In this document: positions 26,280 to 34,908 of the stretch, piece by piece | Numbering within the stretch: the first letter of the stretch is position 1 | How the letters are laid out: every line of letters starts with the position of its first letter | Source: Parafrankia discariae | Lineage (GTDB): Bacteria; Actinomycetota; Actinomycetes; Frankiales; Frankiaceae | Assembly: GCF_000373365.1 (NCBI RefSeq) | Contig: NZ_KB891226.1 | Location: forward strand, 1-55,269 | Direction of reading: 5' to 3' | DNA length: 55,269 nt | Program-made: the position numbers and the translations under genes | Notes under the pieces: model-generated | Databases searched by the model: none | What the model saw: the letters and a program-made list of their open reading frames with translations, nothing else | What the model was told of the DNA's origin: nothing

Positions 26280-26831
26280 CTACACGCTCAGCGTGCGGAC
26301 CGGGTCGCTGCCGTCCCAGTCCTGCGCGGCCTGGCGGACCAGCGTGGCGATGCCGTCCGTGGCGGCCGTGACCTCCATGATCTCGACGATGGTCGCGGGC
26401 CCGGCCGGCGGCTCGACGTAGGCGTAGCGAGCCGCGCCGTCACCGTCACCGGACCACACGACGGGCCAGCCGGCGGCTGTCACGGCCCGCATGGTGGCGT
26501 CGAAGTCGTCGGTCCACCAGGCCAGCTGGTGGAACCCCTCGTGCCCGGCGTGCAGGAACTCGGTGTAGATGCTGGGGGTGTCGTCGTCCTGGCAGATCAG
26601 TTCCACCTGCAGGTCACCGGTGTTGCTGAAGGCGACGGACAGCGGGGCCGAGCAGGGCCGACCCCGGTAGACGCCGGTCTGCGTCAGGCCGCGCAGGACG
26701 TACCAGGGACCCACCCCCAGCTCCAGCCAACTGCGCACGGCCTGATCGATGTCGCGGACGACGTAGCCGATCTGACGGGCGGCGCCGGGCAGGACGGCCG
26801 GCCGGGCGGCCACCTCCGAGGTCGGGGTCAT
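26280..26831 (-). CDS. VOC-superfamily (glyoxalase-like) protein
   Basis: The 183-residue vicinal-oxygen-chelate fold protein opens with RQIGYVVRDIDQAVRSWLEL, includes LQVELICQDDDTPSIYTEFL and HEGFHQLAWWTDDFDATMRA, and ends VEPPAGPATIVEIMEVT. Histidine and glutamate in QLAWW/VEIME positions fit the metal sites of epimerases or lyases such as the methylmalonyl-CoA epimerase-like group, but function is open. ATG 26831 has GAGGAG eight bases upstream. It follows the zinc alcohol dehydrogenase gene by 100 bases on the same strand. Confidence 0.82.
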   Translation of the reverse strand: MTPTSEVAARPAVLPGAARQIGYVVRDIDQAVRSWLELGVGPWYVLRGLTQTGVYRGRPCSAPLSVAFSNTGDLQVELICQDDDTPSIYTEFLHAGHEGFHQLAWWTDDFDATMRAVTAAGWPVVWSGDGDGAARYAYVEPPAGPATIVEIMEVTAATDGIATLVRQAAQDWDGSDPVRTLSV

Positions 26832-26931
26832 CGGTGCTCCTCTGCGTAGACGGACGTGTGGGACGGGCCCGCGGGACGGGGGACCGGTGACGGGCCGATC
26901 CCGGTGTGTCGGGGGGACCGGGCGTGCCGTC

Positions 26932-27867
26932 TCATGGCTCCAGCACGACCCGGATGGCGCCCGACTTCCGGTCGCTCGCCACCCGGAACGCCTCCTCGGC
27001 TTCCTCGAGCGGGAAGCGGTGGGTGATGAGGGCGCGGGCGATGTCGGGCTCCTCGGCGAGCATGGCCGCGGCGTCGTCCATCTCACGGCCGCCGCCGTGG
27101 CGGCAGTAGCCGAGGGAGGACAGCAGGCGGCCCTCGCGGAGGAAGACGCTTAGCCAGTCGACCTCGATGGTGCCCATGTAGACCCCGATGGCGACGACGG
27201 TGCCGCCGGGCGCCAGCAGCTCCACCGCGCGGGCGAGGCTGGCCGGGCTTCCCGCCGCCTCGATGATGACGTCGTACTCGCCCTTGGGCGGGCCGCTGGC
27301 GCCGAGGCGCTCGGCGGCCTCGATCTGGTGCGGATAGCGCGCCTCGATGGCGATGTCGGTGATGCCCTGCCGGCGGGCGGCGGCGACGGCGAGCAGGCCC
27401 AGCGCGCCCGCGCCGACGACGGCGACCCGGGCTCCGGGGGCGGCGCCGGAGATCCGGACGCCGTGCCAGGACACCGACGCCGGCTCGACGATGGAGGCGT
27501 CGCGCACGTCGAGGCCGGCCGGCAGCGGGACTAATCGGGCCGTGGGCACGCGGAACTGCTCGGCCATGCCGCCGTCGGCGCTGAAGCCGAGCGCCCGCTC
27601 GCCGTGCGTGGGGCAGCGGTTGTAGTTGCCGTTCAGGCACTGTTCGCACTCCATGCAGCCGAAGAGCGCCTCGACGATGTAGGCGCTGCCGTCCGCGCGC
27701 ACGCCCGCCAGCTCGTGGCCGAGAATGTGGCGGCTGCCCTGGCTGATGTAGATCAGGTCGGAGCTGCAGATGCTCGCCGAGCGGACCTGCAGGATCTCGC
27801 CGGTGCCGGGCGGCTCGTCGAGGTCGACGAGCCGCACGCCGCCTTCGGCCGCACGTACGGCTTTCAT
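26932..27867 (-). CDS. zinc-dependent medium-chain alcohol dehydrogenase
   Basis: Oxidises an alcohol with NAD(P)+. The 311-residue protein keeps the catalytic zinc cysteine in SASICSSDL and GHE in ILGHELAGV, the structural zinc cluster C-x2-C-x2-C-x7-C (GCMECEQCLNGNYNRC), and the Rossmann motif VVGAGALGLLAV. It is about 30 residues shorter than typical family members, with a compact catalytic domain. Its start ATG 27867 overlaps the stop of the fused ABC transporter by four bases, so the enzyme is made from the uptake-system transcript and may handle the imported compound. Confidence 0.9.
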   Translation of the reverse strand: MKAVRAAEGGVRLVDLDEPPGTGEILQVRSASICSSDLIYISQGSRHILGHELAGVRADGSAYIVEALFGCMECEQCLNGNYNRCPTHGERALGFSADGGMAEQFRVPTARLVPLPAGLDVRDASIVEPASVSWHGVRISGAAPGARVAVVGAGALGLLAVAAARRQGITDIAIEARYPHQIEAAERLGASGPPKGEYDVIIEAAGSPASLARAVELLAPGGTVVAIGVYMGTIEVDWLSVFLREGRLLSSLGYCRHGGGREMDDAAAMLAEEPDIARALITHRFPLEEAEEAFRVASDRKSGAIRVVLEP

Positions 27868-30677
27868 GGACGCTCCTTCGCGGGTTGCGGGACGGTGGGG
27901 CCGGTCGTGCTGGAGCCGGTCGTGCTGCCGGCCAGGGCTGCCGGTGGCCCGGCGGGGGTGTCGCTGATCCCGAGATAGGACTGCACCAGCAGGTCGGCGT
28001 CGACGTCCGCGGTCCGCTGCGCCCAGGCCACCCGGCCGACGGCCATGAAGGCGATGGTGTCGGCGAGCGCCACCACGTCGTGGGCCTTCTCCTCGACCAG
28101 CAGGATCGCGGTCCCCGTGGCCCGCAGTTCCTCCAGGGCGGCGTAGACCTCGGCGACGACGAGGGGGGCCAGGCCGAGCGAGGGCTCGTCCACGATCAGC
28201 ACGGCGGGGGGCTTCACCAGCGCCGGCGCCAGGGCCAGCATCTGCTGCTCGCCGCCGGACAGAGATCCGGCGAGCTGGCCGCGGCGCCGGCCGAGCACCG
28301 CGAAACGGCGGTAGGCGGCGTCCCGGTCATCGGCGGACGGCAGCCACAGGGAGAGGTTCTCGTCCACGGTCAGGGCGGGGAAGATGCCGCGGCCCTCGGG
28401 GATGAGGAAGGCGCCGTGCCGGACTCTGCGGTGCGGTGGCAGCCCCGTGACGTCCTGGCCGCCGAGCCGCACGGTGCCCCGCGTCACCGGGACGCCGCCG
28501 GTGACCACTCCGCAGATCGTCGACTTGCCGGCCCCGTTGGCCCCGATGAGGGCGAGCACCTCGCCGGCCCGCAGCGTCAGGCTGACCCCGTGCAGCACCT
28601 CCACGGCGCCGTAGGCGGCGTGCACGCCGCGCAGCTCGAGCACGGTCGAGGCACCGTCCGAGGCCTCGGTGTCCGGCGCGCTGACCGGGGTCACGCTGTT
28701 CGGGGTGGTGCTGACCGGGGTCGCCGCCGTGGCGGCGGCCTCCCGGCGCAGCGCCCGCCGCTCCCGCCTGCGGCGGCGCTCGAACCGCTGCTGCGCGGTG
28801 AGCGCGAGGATGCCGTCGGAGTTCTGCGCCAGGTTGATCGCGGCCAGGCCGGAGAGCACCTGCGGTAGGTAGGACGTCTCCGCGACGTGGCTGAGGATCT
28901 CGGGGCTGACGGCGGCGCTCAGCCCGGCGATCACGGCCGCGGCTGGCCGGCGCACCCCGAACAACACGACCGTGGCGAGCCAGAACAGGCCCGTCTCGAC
29001 CGGGTAGTCAAGGTGGGTGATGCGCCCGGACGAACTCGCGAGCAGCACACCGCCGAACCCGGCGATGGCCGCGGACAGGGCGAACACCGCGGTCTTCGTG
29101 CGGCCCGCCGAGATGCCGATGGTCACCGCGCCCGGCTCGGTGGAGCGCAGCGCGGCCATCGCCCGGCCGGAGCTCGACCGGATCAGGTTGCTGACGAGGA
29201 GAAGGGCGAGGCCCAGCACGACCGACAGGAAAATGATCATTGAGCGGGAGTCGGCGAGGTCCACCGGCCCGAGGGCGGGCGGGCTGAGCACCCACCCACC
29301 GAAGTCGTTCCGGCTCACGCCGCTGAGCTGGAAGAACAGGTTCTGGCAGAGGTACGCCAGGGCCAGGGTCGCCAGCGCCAGGGGCAGTCCGCCGAGCCGA
29401 CGGGCGGGCAGCGACACCAGCACGCCCATCGCGGTGGCGACCGCGGTGCCCAGGAGCAGCGCGACCGCGAACGGCCAGTGGTGGCTGACCGCCCAGCCGG
29501 CCGTGATGCCGGCGGCGGTCACGAACGCGGCCTGCGCGAGGCTGACCATCCCGCCGACTCCGGTCACGACCGTGAAGGAGAGCAGCACCAGCGACAGCGC
29601 CAGTCCGCGGATGATGAGTGACTGCCAGTACTCGTCCGCCACGAACAGCGCGAAGACGAGGACGACGACGCTCCACACCGTCCACGCGATGACCTTGCGC
29701 CGCTTCGACTCCGTCCCGTAGGACGGCGGCGGCGGGTCGTCGTCGGCGTGCGCGCCGGCCCGCCGGCTGCGGTCCACGGCGAACACGAACAGCAGCCCGA
29801 GCAGCAGGATGAACGGCACCGACGTGCTGAACCCGGAGATGTTCTGGGCGAAGTCCGCGTAGCCGACGATGAGGTTCTGCAGGACGCCGATCAGCAGGCC
29901 GCCGGCGAGCGCGAGGGGCATCGAACGGAACCGGGCGAACACGACAGCCGGCGTCGAGATCAGCACGACCGTGGTGAACACCGGGGTGTTGAGCGTGAAG
30001 ATCGGGGCGACCAGCACACCGGCGAGCCCGGCGAGGAAGCTGCCCAGCATCCACGACACCGCCGAGGTCCGGTCGGGATCGATGCCGCGCAGGGCGGCCA
30101 GGCTCCGCCGGTCCACCACGGCCCGCATCCGGAGCCCGAGCCGGGTGCGCTGCAGCAGGACCCACAGACCGACGGCCGTGAGCACCGCGGCGCCGAAGAC
30201 GGCGATCTGGTTGCTGTCCAGCAGCACCCCGCCGAGCGTCCAGGTCTTCTTCGGGGTCGGCCCCAGGCCGGGGATCAGGAACAGGTCCTCGATGCCGGCG
30301 ATGTCCAGGTGGAACCACAGGTTCAGCCGGCTGGAGATGAACAGGCAGAGCCCGGGCACCGCGATCAGCAGCCCGATCGGTACCACGATCTTCACTGCCA
30401 CCGGGGCGTGCGCGAGCCGCCGGTAGACCAGCCTGTCCAGTAACAGGCCCAGCAGCGGCGCGAAGACAAGAATGGAAATGATCGCCGCGGGGACGACCGG
30501 CACGCCGGCGGTGACATTGAGTTGTACGAACAGATAGGCGGTGGCGAAGGCGACCGCACCGTGCGCGAAGTTGAAGATGCCCGACGTCTGATAGGTCAAG
30601 ACCACGCCGGCCGCCAGGATGGCGTAGAGACCGCCGGCGACGGCGCCGCCGACGATGAGATTGAGGAACTCCTCCAT
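27864..30677 (-). CDS. branched-chain-amino-acid-type ABC transporter: LivH-LivM-LivF triple fusion
   Basis: One 937-residue polypeptide contains three normally separate subunits. Residues 1 to about 320 are LivH-like permease (GGAVAGGLYAILAAGVVLTY, with IFNFAHGA). About 335-640 is LivM-like permease (GGMVSLAQAAF, RSTEPGAVTIGISAGRTK). A basic linker (QQRFERRRRRERRALRR) and Ala/Thr/Pro stretch lead to a LivF-like ATPase at about 683-915 with Walker A GANGAGKST (712-720), signature LSGGEQQ (about 805) and Walker B VLIVDEP. A separate LivG-like ATPase and a binding lipoprotein lie upstream on the same strand. Such importers carry hydrophobic amino acids, aromatics or steroid-like acids in catabolic islands; the substrate is unknown. 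ATG 30677 is near-canonical for LivH. Confidence 0.93.
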   Translation of the reverse strand: MEEFLNLIVGGAVAGGLYAILAAGVVLTYQTSGIFNFAHGAVAFATAYLFVQLNVTAGVPVVPAAIISILVFAPLLGLLLDRLVYRRLAHAPVAVKIVVPIGLLIAVPGLCLFISSRLNLWFHLDIAGIEDLFLIPGLGPTPKKTWTLGGVLLDSNQIAVFGAAVLTAVGLWVLLQRTRLGLRMRAVVDRRSLAALRGIDPDRTSAVSWMLGSFLAGLAGVLVAPIFTLNTPVFTTVVLISTPAVVFARFRSMPLALAGGLLIGVLQNLIVGYADFAQNISGFSTSVPFILLLGLLFVFAVDRSRRAGAHADDDPPPPSYGTESKRRKVIAWTVWSVVVLVFALFVADEYWQSLIIRGLALSLVLLSFTVVTGVGGMVSLAQAAFVTAAGITAGWAVSHHWPFAVALLLGTAVATAMGVLVSLPARRLGGLPLALATLALAYLCQNLFFQLSGVSRNDFGGWVLSPPALGPVDLADSRSMIIFLSVVLGLALLLVSNLIRSSSGRAMAALRSTEPGAVTIGISAGRTKTAVFALSAAIAGFGGVLLASSSGRITHLDYPVETGLFWLATVVLFGVRRPAAAVIAGLSAAVSPEILSHVAETSYLPQVLSGLAAINLAQNSDGILALTAQQRFERRRRRERRALRREAAATAATPVSTTPNSVTPVSAPDTEASDGASTVLELRGVHAAYGAVEVLHGVSLTLRAGEVLALIGANGAGKSTICGVVTGGVPVTRGTVRLGGQDVTGLPPHRRVRHGAFLIPEGRGIFPALTVDENLSLWLPSADDRDAAYRRFAVLGRRRGQLAGSLSGGEQQMLALAPALVKPPAVLIVDEPSLGLAPLVVAEVYAALEELRATGTAILLVEEKAHDVVALADTIAFMAVGRVAWAQRTADVDADLLVQSYLGISDTPAGPPAALAGSTTGSSTTGPTVPQPAKERP

Positions 30678-30711
30678 TGTGTGGCCCTTCGATGGAGATC
30701 CGGTCTGGCGG

Positions 30712-31512
30712 TCAGCCCAGGTAGGCCGCTCGGACGGCGGGGTGGGCCTGAATCTCGTCCGGTGTGCCCTCGGCCAGGACGGAGCCGAGGTTCAGCACCA
30801 CGACCCGGTCCGACTGGCCCATGACGAAGCCGACGTCGTGCTCGACGAGCACGACCGCCACGCCGGTCGTGCGCAGGCGCTGGATCTGCTCGCCGAAGAG
30901 TTCCGTCTCGTGCGCGGACAGGCCCGACGTCGGCTCGTCGAGCAGCAGCAGCCGGGGTCGGTCGGCGATCGCCCGCGCCAGCTCCACCAGCCGGGCCTGG
31001 CCGATCGGCAGCGCCCCGGCGGGCTTGTGCCGCAGGTCGGCCAGCCCGCAGGCGGCGAGCACCGACAGCGCGTGCTCCCGCCGCTCGGCCTCGCGCCGCC
31101 GGCGGCCGGGCGTGGCTAACAGGTCGGCGAGCAGCCCGCCCCCACCGCCGCGCCATTCCATGGCGGTCAGGACGTTGTCCTCCACCGAGAGGCGGCTGTA
31201 CAGCTGCGCGCGTTGGAAGGTACGACGCACACCGGAACGCGCGCGACGTTCCGGGAGCTGCCGGGTGACGTCCACTCCGTCGAGGAACACGGCGCCCGAC
31301 GTGGGCGGCGTCAGGCCCGAGATGATGTCGAACAGGGTGGTCTTGCCGGCGCCGTTCGGGCCGATGAAGCCACAGACCTCGCCGGGGTCCACCCGCAGGG
31401 ACACATCACTGATGGCGGTGAGACCGCCGTAGCGCTTGGTGACGTGGCGGACCTCCAGTGCCGGTTCCGTGGTCACCCCGGCGACGCTGCTGTCGGTGCT
31501 GGTCGCAACCAC
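30712..31512 (-). CDS. livG: ABC transporter ATP-binding protein, LivG type
   Basis: Cytosolic ATPase of the importer (266 residues). Walker A GPNGAGKTT is at about 56-64, the Q-loop region is TFQRAQLYSRLSV, and Walker B is LLLLDEPTSGL. The signature is degenerate, PIGQARLVELARA, as often in LivG (normally LSYGQQR). The H-loop is VVLVEHDVGFVM and the C-terminus LAEGTPDEIQAHPAVRAAYLG is diagnostic of LivG. GTG 31512 with AAGGAG five bases away is preferred over an ATG far upstream. It pairs with the ATPase fused to the permease. The fused gene begins 34 bases after its stop. Confidence 0.92.
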   Translation of the reverse strand: MVATSTDSSVAGVTTEPALEVRHVTKRYGGLTAISDVSLRVDPGEVCGFIGPNGAGKTTLFDIISGLTPPTSGAVFLDGVDVTRQLPERRARSGVRRTFQRAQLYSRLSVEDNVLTAMEWRGGGGGLLADLLATPGRRRREAERREHALSVLAACGLADLRHKPAGALPIGQARLVELARAIADRPRLLLLDEPTSGLSAHETELFGEQIQRLRTTGVAVVLVEHDVGFVMGQSDRVVVLNLGSVLAEGTPDEIQAHPAVRAAYLG

Positions 31513-31600
31513 ACCCACTCCTTTCCGCCCCTGCGGGCCCGTAACGGTCCAGGAAGCGGGGGACAGACCCGGCCCCCGTGCGGAGACTGGGACTCCCTCC

Positions 31601-31635
31601 GCGGGCGGAGGGATTTGGTTCCGCCCTCCGCCCGC
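31601..31635 (-). terminator. intergenic hairpin between binding-protein and livG genes
   Basis: GCGGGCGGAGGG (31601-31612) and CCCTCCGCCCGC (31624-31635) form a perfect 12-bp stem with an 11-base loop, 17 bases after the binding-protein stop. Outer CCCGTGCG/CGCACGGG arms can extend it. In this position such stems commonly protect or attenuate, giving more binding protein than membrane components. Confidence 0.6.
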
Positions 31636-31652
31636 TTCGCACGGGTGCCGGT

Positions 31653-33005
31653 CTAGTTGGTGTAGGGGTTGTTGCAGACGAGCGGAACGGCGAGCGAGTA
31701 GTGGCCGTCCTTCAACTGGGTGGAGGCACTGCAGGGAGCGCCGTAGAAATGATTCTCCGGCCACGTCGACTGAGCGATGAAGATGCCGTCACCGTAGTGG
31801 TAGTCCGGGCTGTTCATTGTGCTCAGGAACTTGTCGACGGTGAGATCCTTGCCGGTCGCCTTGAGGCCGGAGATCAGCATGTCGGCGGAGATCCACCCCA
31901 TCGCCGAGGTAAGGGACAGCTTGGCGCCCTTGCCGTACTTGTTGATGTCGTCGGTCATCTGGCGCACCGTCGGGTTGGCGGTCTCCTCGAACGGCAGCCA
32001 CTGGACGGCCGTGTAGGTCTTGTTCAGCGCCTCCAGGCCGGTCAGCCGCGGGTCGTAGCCCACCGAACTGGTCTGGATGCCCTGGTAGCCGGCGGCGGTC
32101 AGCGTCTGGGCCAGCGCGGTCACGTTCACGAAGTCGGTGACGTGGTAGACGAGCGCCGGCGGCTTGCCGTGGTTGGCGGTCATGATCTGCCGGACCAGGG
32201 AGGACGGGTCCGAGGGCGGCTGCCCGTACTGCAGGGTGGTGTTCGTCATGACGACGTCCAGCCCGGCTCGTTCCAGGGCATCCTTGGTGTCGGCGACGCC
32301 CTGCTTGGCCGAGGCGTTGTCGACGCCGAGCAGGACGACACTCTTGTCCGAACTCTTGGACAGCAGCTCGACGTACGGGCCGACCTGGATCGAGTTGTAC
32401 TTGTCCGGCAGCAGGCAGCCGGTGAAGCCGAAGGTGTTCGCCCGGCCGCAGAACCCGCTGTTGAACGACCAGCCGAACGCCGGCACCACGTTCTTGCACA
32501 GCGCGTCGACGTAGCCCGCCATCGTGGTCGTCACCGGGGCCGCGGCGAAGACCTTCTCGTTCTCGGCCAGCTTCTTCCCGGCGTCGGCGTTCTGCTGGGC
32601 GTTCTGCGCGTCGTCGACCATGCCGGTGTAGTCGATCGTGCGGCCGAACACGCCGCCCGCGGCGTTCTCCCGGTCGAACCGGGCCTGGGCGCCGAGGTCC
32701 GCCTCCTGGTAGGTGGAGGTGCCACCGCCGCTGAGGGTGCCGATCCCGCCGACCTTGATGCTGGTGGGGGTGATCCCCCGGGTCGGGTCGGGCGAGTGGC
32801 CGGAGCAGGGCAGGGTGCCCGACACCGGGAGGGTCTTCCAGGTGGCCGGCTGCGTCGCGGAGGAGCGCGAGAGTGTCGCCGTCGTCCCGGCGTCCGTGCC
32901 TGGTGCCGCCGTGCTGGCGCCGCCGCCGTCCCCGCCGCTCCCGCAGGCGGCCACCAGGGCGAGTGCCGCCGCCAGCACGGGTAAGAGGCCTTTCCTCGGA
33001 TTCAT
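31653..33005 (-). CDS. ABC transporter substrate-binding lipoprotein (branched-chain amino acid type)
   Basis: Extracellular lipid-anchored receptor of the importer. The 450-residue product starts with a short positive region and hydrophobic core and the lipobox LVAAC with the lipidated cysteine at 21, followed by a Gly/Ser/Thr linker. The periplasmic-binding type I fold follows: SIKVGGIGTLSGGGTSTYQE, GRTIDYTGMVDDAQNAQQNA, VVLLGVDNASAKQGV, and cysteines near the end (GAPCSASTQ, LVCNNPYTN) that may form a disulfide. ATG 33005 begins the signal peptide; the frame continues upstream without homology. It leads the minus-strand transporter transcript and faces the TetR gene divergently. Confidence 0.92.
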   Translation of the reverse strand: MNPRKGLLPVLAAALALVAACGSGGDGGGASTAAPGTDAGTTATLSRSSATQPATWKTLPVSGTLPCSGHSPDPTRGITPTSIKVGGIGTLSGGGTSTYQEADLGAQARFDRENAAGGVFGRTIDYTGMVDDAQNAQQNADAGKKLAENEKVFAAAPVTTTMAGYVDALCKNVVPAFGWSFNSGFCGRANTFGFTGCLLPDKYNSIQVGPYVELLSKSSDKSVVLLGVDNASAKQGVADTKDALERAGLDVVMTNTTLQYGQPPSDPSSLVRQIMTANHGKPPALVYHVTDFVNVTALAQTLTAAGYQGIQTSSVGYDPRLTGLEALNKTYTAVQWLPFEETANPTVRQMTDDINKYGKGAKLSLTSAMGWISADMLISGLKATGKDLTVDKFLSTMNSPDYHYGDGIFIAQSTWPENHFYGAPCSASTQLKDGHYSLAVPLVCNNPYTN

Positions 33006-33302
33006 TTCTTGGACGACCTTCCTGGGTAGTCGCTGCGCGGGCGGTCCGGCCGTCGCGGCGCTTTCCGCGACGACGGCCTCTTCGGTGCAGCCGAAATCCG
33101 CGGCGCGCCGGACCGCGCCTGCGAAAGTGAAGTTGAACGAGCGGCTGATACTGCCCGCCGGTCGGTTGGAATCCCGGTGAAGCCAAATAGAACGCACTGC
33201 GGCGAAGCGTCCCGTGGCGGCGACTGTGAATACGGCCGCCGACGGTCTGTAGTGGCTGAAGTGGCCGCGACAGGTCGGCTGCGGTCCAGTACGCGGCAGT
33301 TC

Positions 33303-33328
33303 CACCTGCCGGCGTCAGCCGGCAGGTG
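33303..33328. repeat. 11-bp perfect hairpin in the divergent intergenic region
   Basis: CACCTGCCGGC (33303-33313) and GCCGGCAGGTG (33318-33328) flank a GTCA loop. It lies about 300 bases upstream of the binding-protein gene and over 850 bases before TetR. It may be an operator or a transcript hairpin. Confidence 0.5.
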
Positions 33329-33891
33329 AACAATTACTGGGCCGCGCCGGCGCGACTGCCTGTCGGTTCGGCCGGAACGTGTGGGAAGGCTTACATTTTC
33401 CGATCCGGAAGTCAAGAGGCCAGTGGTTGTGACTCTGGGTGGCAAATCGGTCGCCTTGCGCAGATGTGTGCATGGCCGGTCTTCGCCTGCCGCCCGCCTT
33501 GTCGGCTTCTCCCGGAAATGCCGCTTTCGGTTGGTTGTTCCGCGCATTCCCGTCTCCAGGCAAGGAGGGGGTACCGGAGAGGTGCCGGCTGTCGGCTGCC
33601 GCGGATCGTCTCCGGGGCCGCTGTCTCCGTCCGGGGCGGCCGTCCTCGTCCGGGGAGGGCGGGTCCGGTGGCCTGTGTCCGCGCGCGGTGTGCGACCGCG
33701 CGCCGGTACGGGGTTGATCGATCGGCGGCCCCCTGGCCCGGTCCGTCCATCCCGCCGCGGCCCGTCCGTCGGCAAGGCTCGCTGTTCCACGCCTGGTAGG
33801 CGGGCTGGTCGCCATCGGTCGACCGCCTGCGACCGTTCGGAAGGTGCTTGCTGTCGGCCCGGAGAGCGTCTACATTATCGTCAACTTTCCA

Positions 33892-33925
33892 GACATGATC
33901 GTCGATTTTTTTTCAGGATCATGTC
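33892..33925 (+). promoter_or_regulatory. 9-bp inverted repeat around an AT-rich spacer, probable operator
   Basis: GACATGATC (33892-33900) and GATCATGTC (33917-33925) are perfect inverted arms separated by 16 bases that include eight consecutive T (33906-33913). The AT-rich setting upstream of the TetR gene suggests a promoter/operator, possibly for TetR autoregulation; on the minus strand the same element could fold as a stem. Confidence 0.5.
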
Positions 33926-34027
33926 AGTTTTGGTGCAACGGGCTCGTCGGCAGGCCGGCGAGGGGCACCGGCCCGACGACCGCGCGCAGCGGCGGCGGAC
34001 CGGGACCCCGTGAACAGGTGAGCGGTG

Positions 34028-34183
34028 ATGAAGATGCCGAAGGTGAGCGGGTGCCGGCGGGCGCTGACCGAAGCCCGCCCGCACCCCCTGGCCCGAGGCG
34101 GATGCGGGCGTGGGGTTCGACTACGTCGTCGGACCCGGCACTCGCAGTGCACCAACCCGATGGCCCTGGAGGAGTACCGATGA
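34028..34183 (+). CDS. possible 51-residue leader peptide overlapping the TetR start
   Basis: ATG 34028 opens a 51-codon frame rich in Arg and Cys that ends SQCTNPMALEEYR. Its TGA overlaps the TetR ATG (ATGA at 34180-34183), so the two would be coupled. The ribosome site is weak and the last codons coincide with the TetR GGAGGAG site, so this could be chance. I recognise no family. Confidence 0.25.
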   Translation: MKMPKVSGCRRALTEARPHPLARGGCGRGVRLRRRTRHSQCTNPMALEEYR

Positions 34184-34908
34184 CAGCAGTTCCCCAGCCG
34201 AAGCCGGCGGCGGAACCGGTCTGGAGCTCCGGCGCCGACAGTCAGCTCAGGACACAGCGCTGGGACGACGACCTGCCGCGCTCCCGCCGGGGAGCCGAGA
34301 CAAGGGCCCGACTGGTGGAGGCGGCGAAGAGTGTCTTCGAGGAGAAGGGTTTCCACGACGCGCGGGTCTCCGACATCGGCGAGCGTGCCGGCCTGACCCA
34401 CAGCGCCTTCTACCACTACTTCGACTCGAAGGAGGACATCCTCCGGGAGGTGGTCACCGCCATAGACCATGCCCTCAACTCGGGTATGGATGTCATTCTT
34501 GATCCATCTTCTCCCGCCACCCCCCGCGAGCGCCTCACGAAGGCGATCCGAATTCGTTTCGAGGCACACCGCGAGGAAGCGCGGATCATGAATGTCATCG
34601 AGCAGGTGGCGCGGTACAACGAGTCGATCAACGCTCTCTGGAGCGAGCTCTACCAGCGGCACTGTGAGGAGATGGCGCACTCGATCAAACAGCTCCAGCG
34701 ACGCGGCCTGGCGGACGCGACCCTCGACGCGGTCATCGCCACCGACGCGCTCGCCACGATGACACTGCGTTTCGCCGAACAGTCACTCATGCAGGACGGC
34801 TCTCGATACGACTTCGACATCGCCGTCGACCAGATCACCAAGATCTTCATCAACGCGCTGCAACTTCGCGACCCCAAGAAGCGCCGCCGGCGTGACGACA
34901 GCGGCTAG
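34180..34908 (+). CDS. TetR/AcrR-family transcriptional regulator
   Basis: The 242-residue protein has the TetR helix-turn-helix at about 45-92 (ETRARLVEAAKSVFEEKGF, then VSDIGERAGLTHSAFYHYFD, SKEDILREVV). The C-terminal helices resemble KstR2/FadR-like regulators of lipid catabolism (ITKIFINALQLRD). GGAGGAG lies eight bases before ATG 34180. It ends in a basic tail (KKRRRRDD). Placed between the divergent uptake operon and the aldehyde dehydrogenase/P450 operon, it is the natural candidate to control both, probably through the inverted repeat at 33892-33925. Its ligand may be an acyl-CoA intermediate; this is inference. Confidence 0.9.
   Translation: MTAVPQPKPAAEPVWSSGADSQLRTQRWDDDLPRSRRGAETRARLVEAAKSVFEEKGFHDARVSDIGERAGLTHSAFYHYFDSKEDILREVVTAIDHALNSGMDVILDPSSPATPRERLTKAIRIRFEAHREEARIMNVIEQVARYNESINALWSELYQRHCEEMAHSIKQLQRRGLADATLDAVIATDALATMTLRFAEQSLMQDGSRYDFDIAVDQITKIFINALQLRDPKKRRRRDDSG

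Larger units (their letters stand above)
33006..34179. other. 1.17-kb intergenic region between the transporter and TetR genes
   Basis: No convincing long gene is present; open frames on both strands here lack family features. It holds the hairpin at 33303-33328, a TAGAACGC half-site at 33188-33195 identical to one arm of the mhp palindrome, the 9-bp inverted repeat with T8 spacer at 33892-33925 and a 51-codon frame just before TetR. Sequence near 33360-33480 and 33840-33930 is distinctly AT-richer, as expected for promoters in both directions. Confidence 0.6.

Noticed and set aside
31653-33305. Longer start for the binding lipoprotein at 33305
   Set aside because: The extra 100 residues would bury the signal peptide and lipobox, which must be at the N-terminus; ATG 33005 is right.
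33326-33799. 157-codon open frame in the divergent region
   Set aside because: No ribosome site, no motif, overlapped by equally long frames on both strands.
33844-34179. N-terminal extension of TetR from 33844
   Set aside because: No homology before ATG 34180 and the strong GGAGGAG site is located for 34180.
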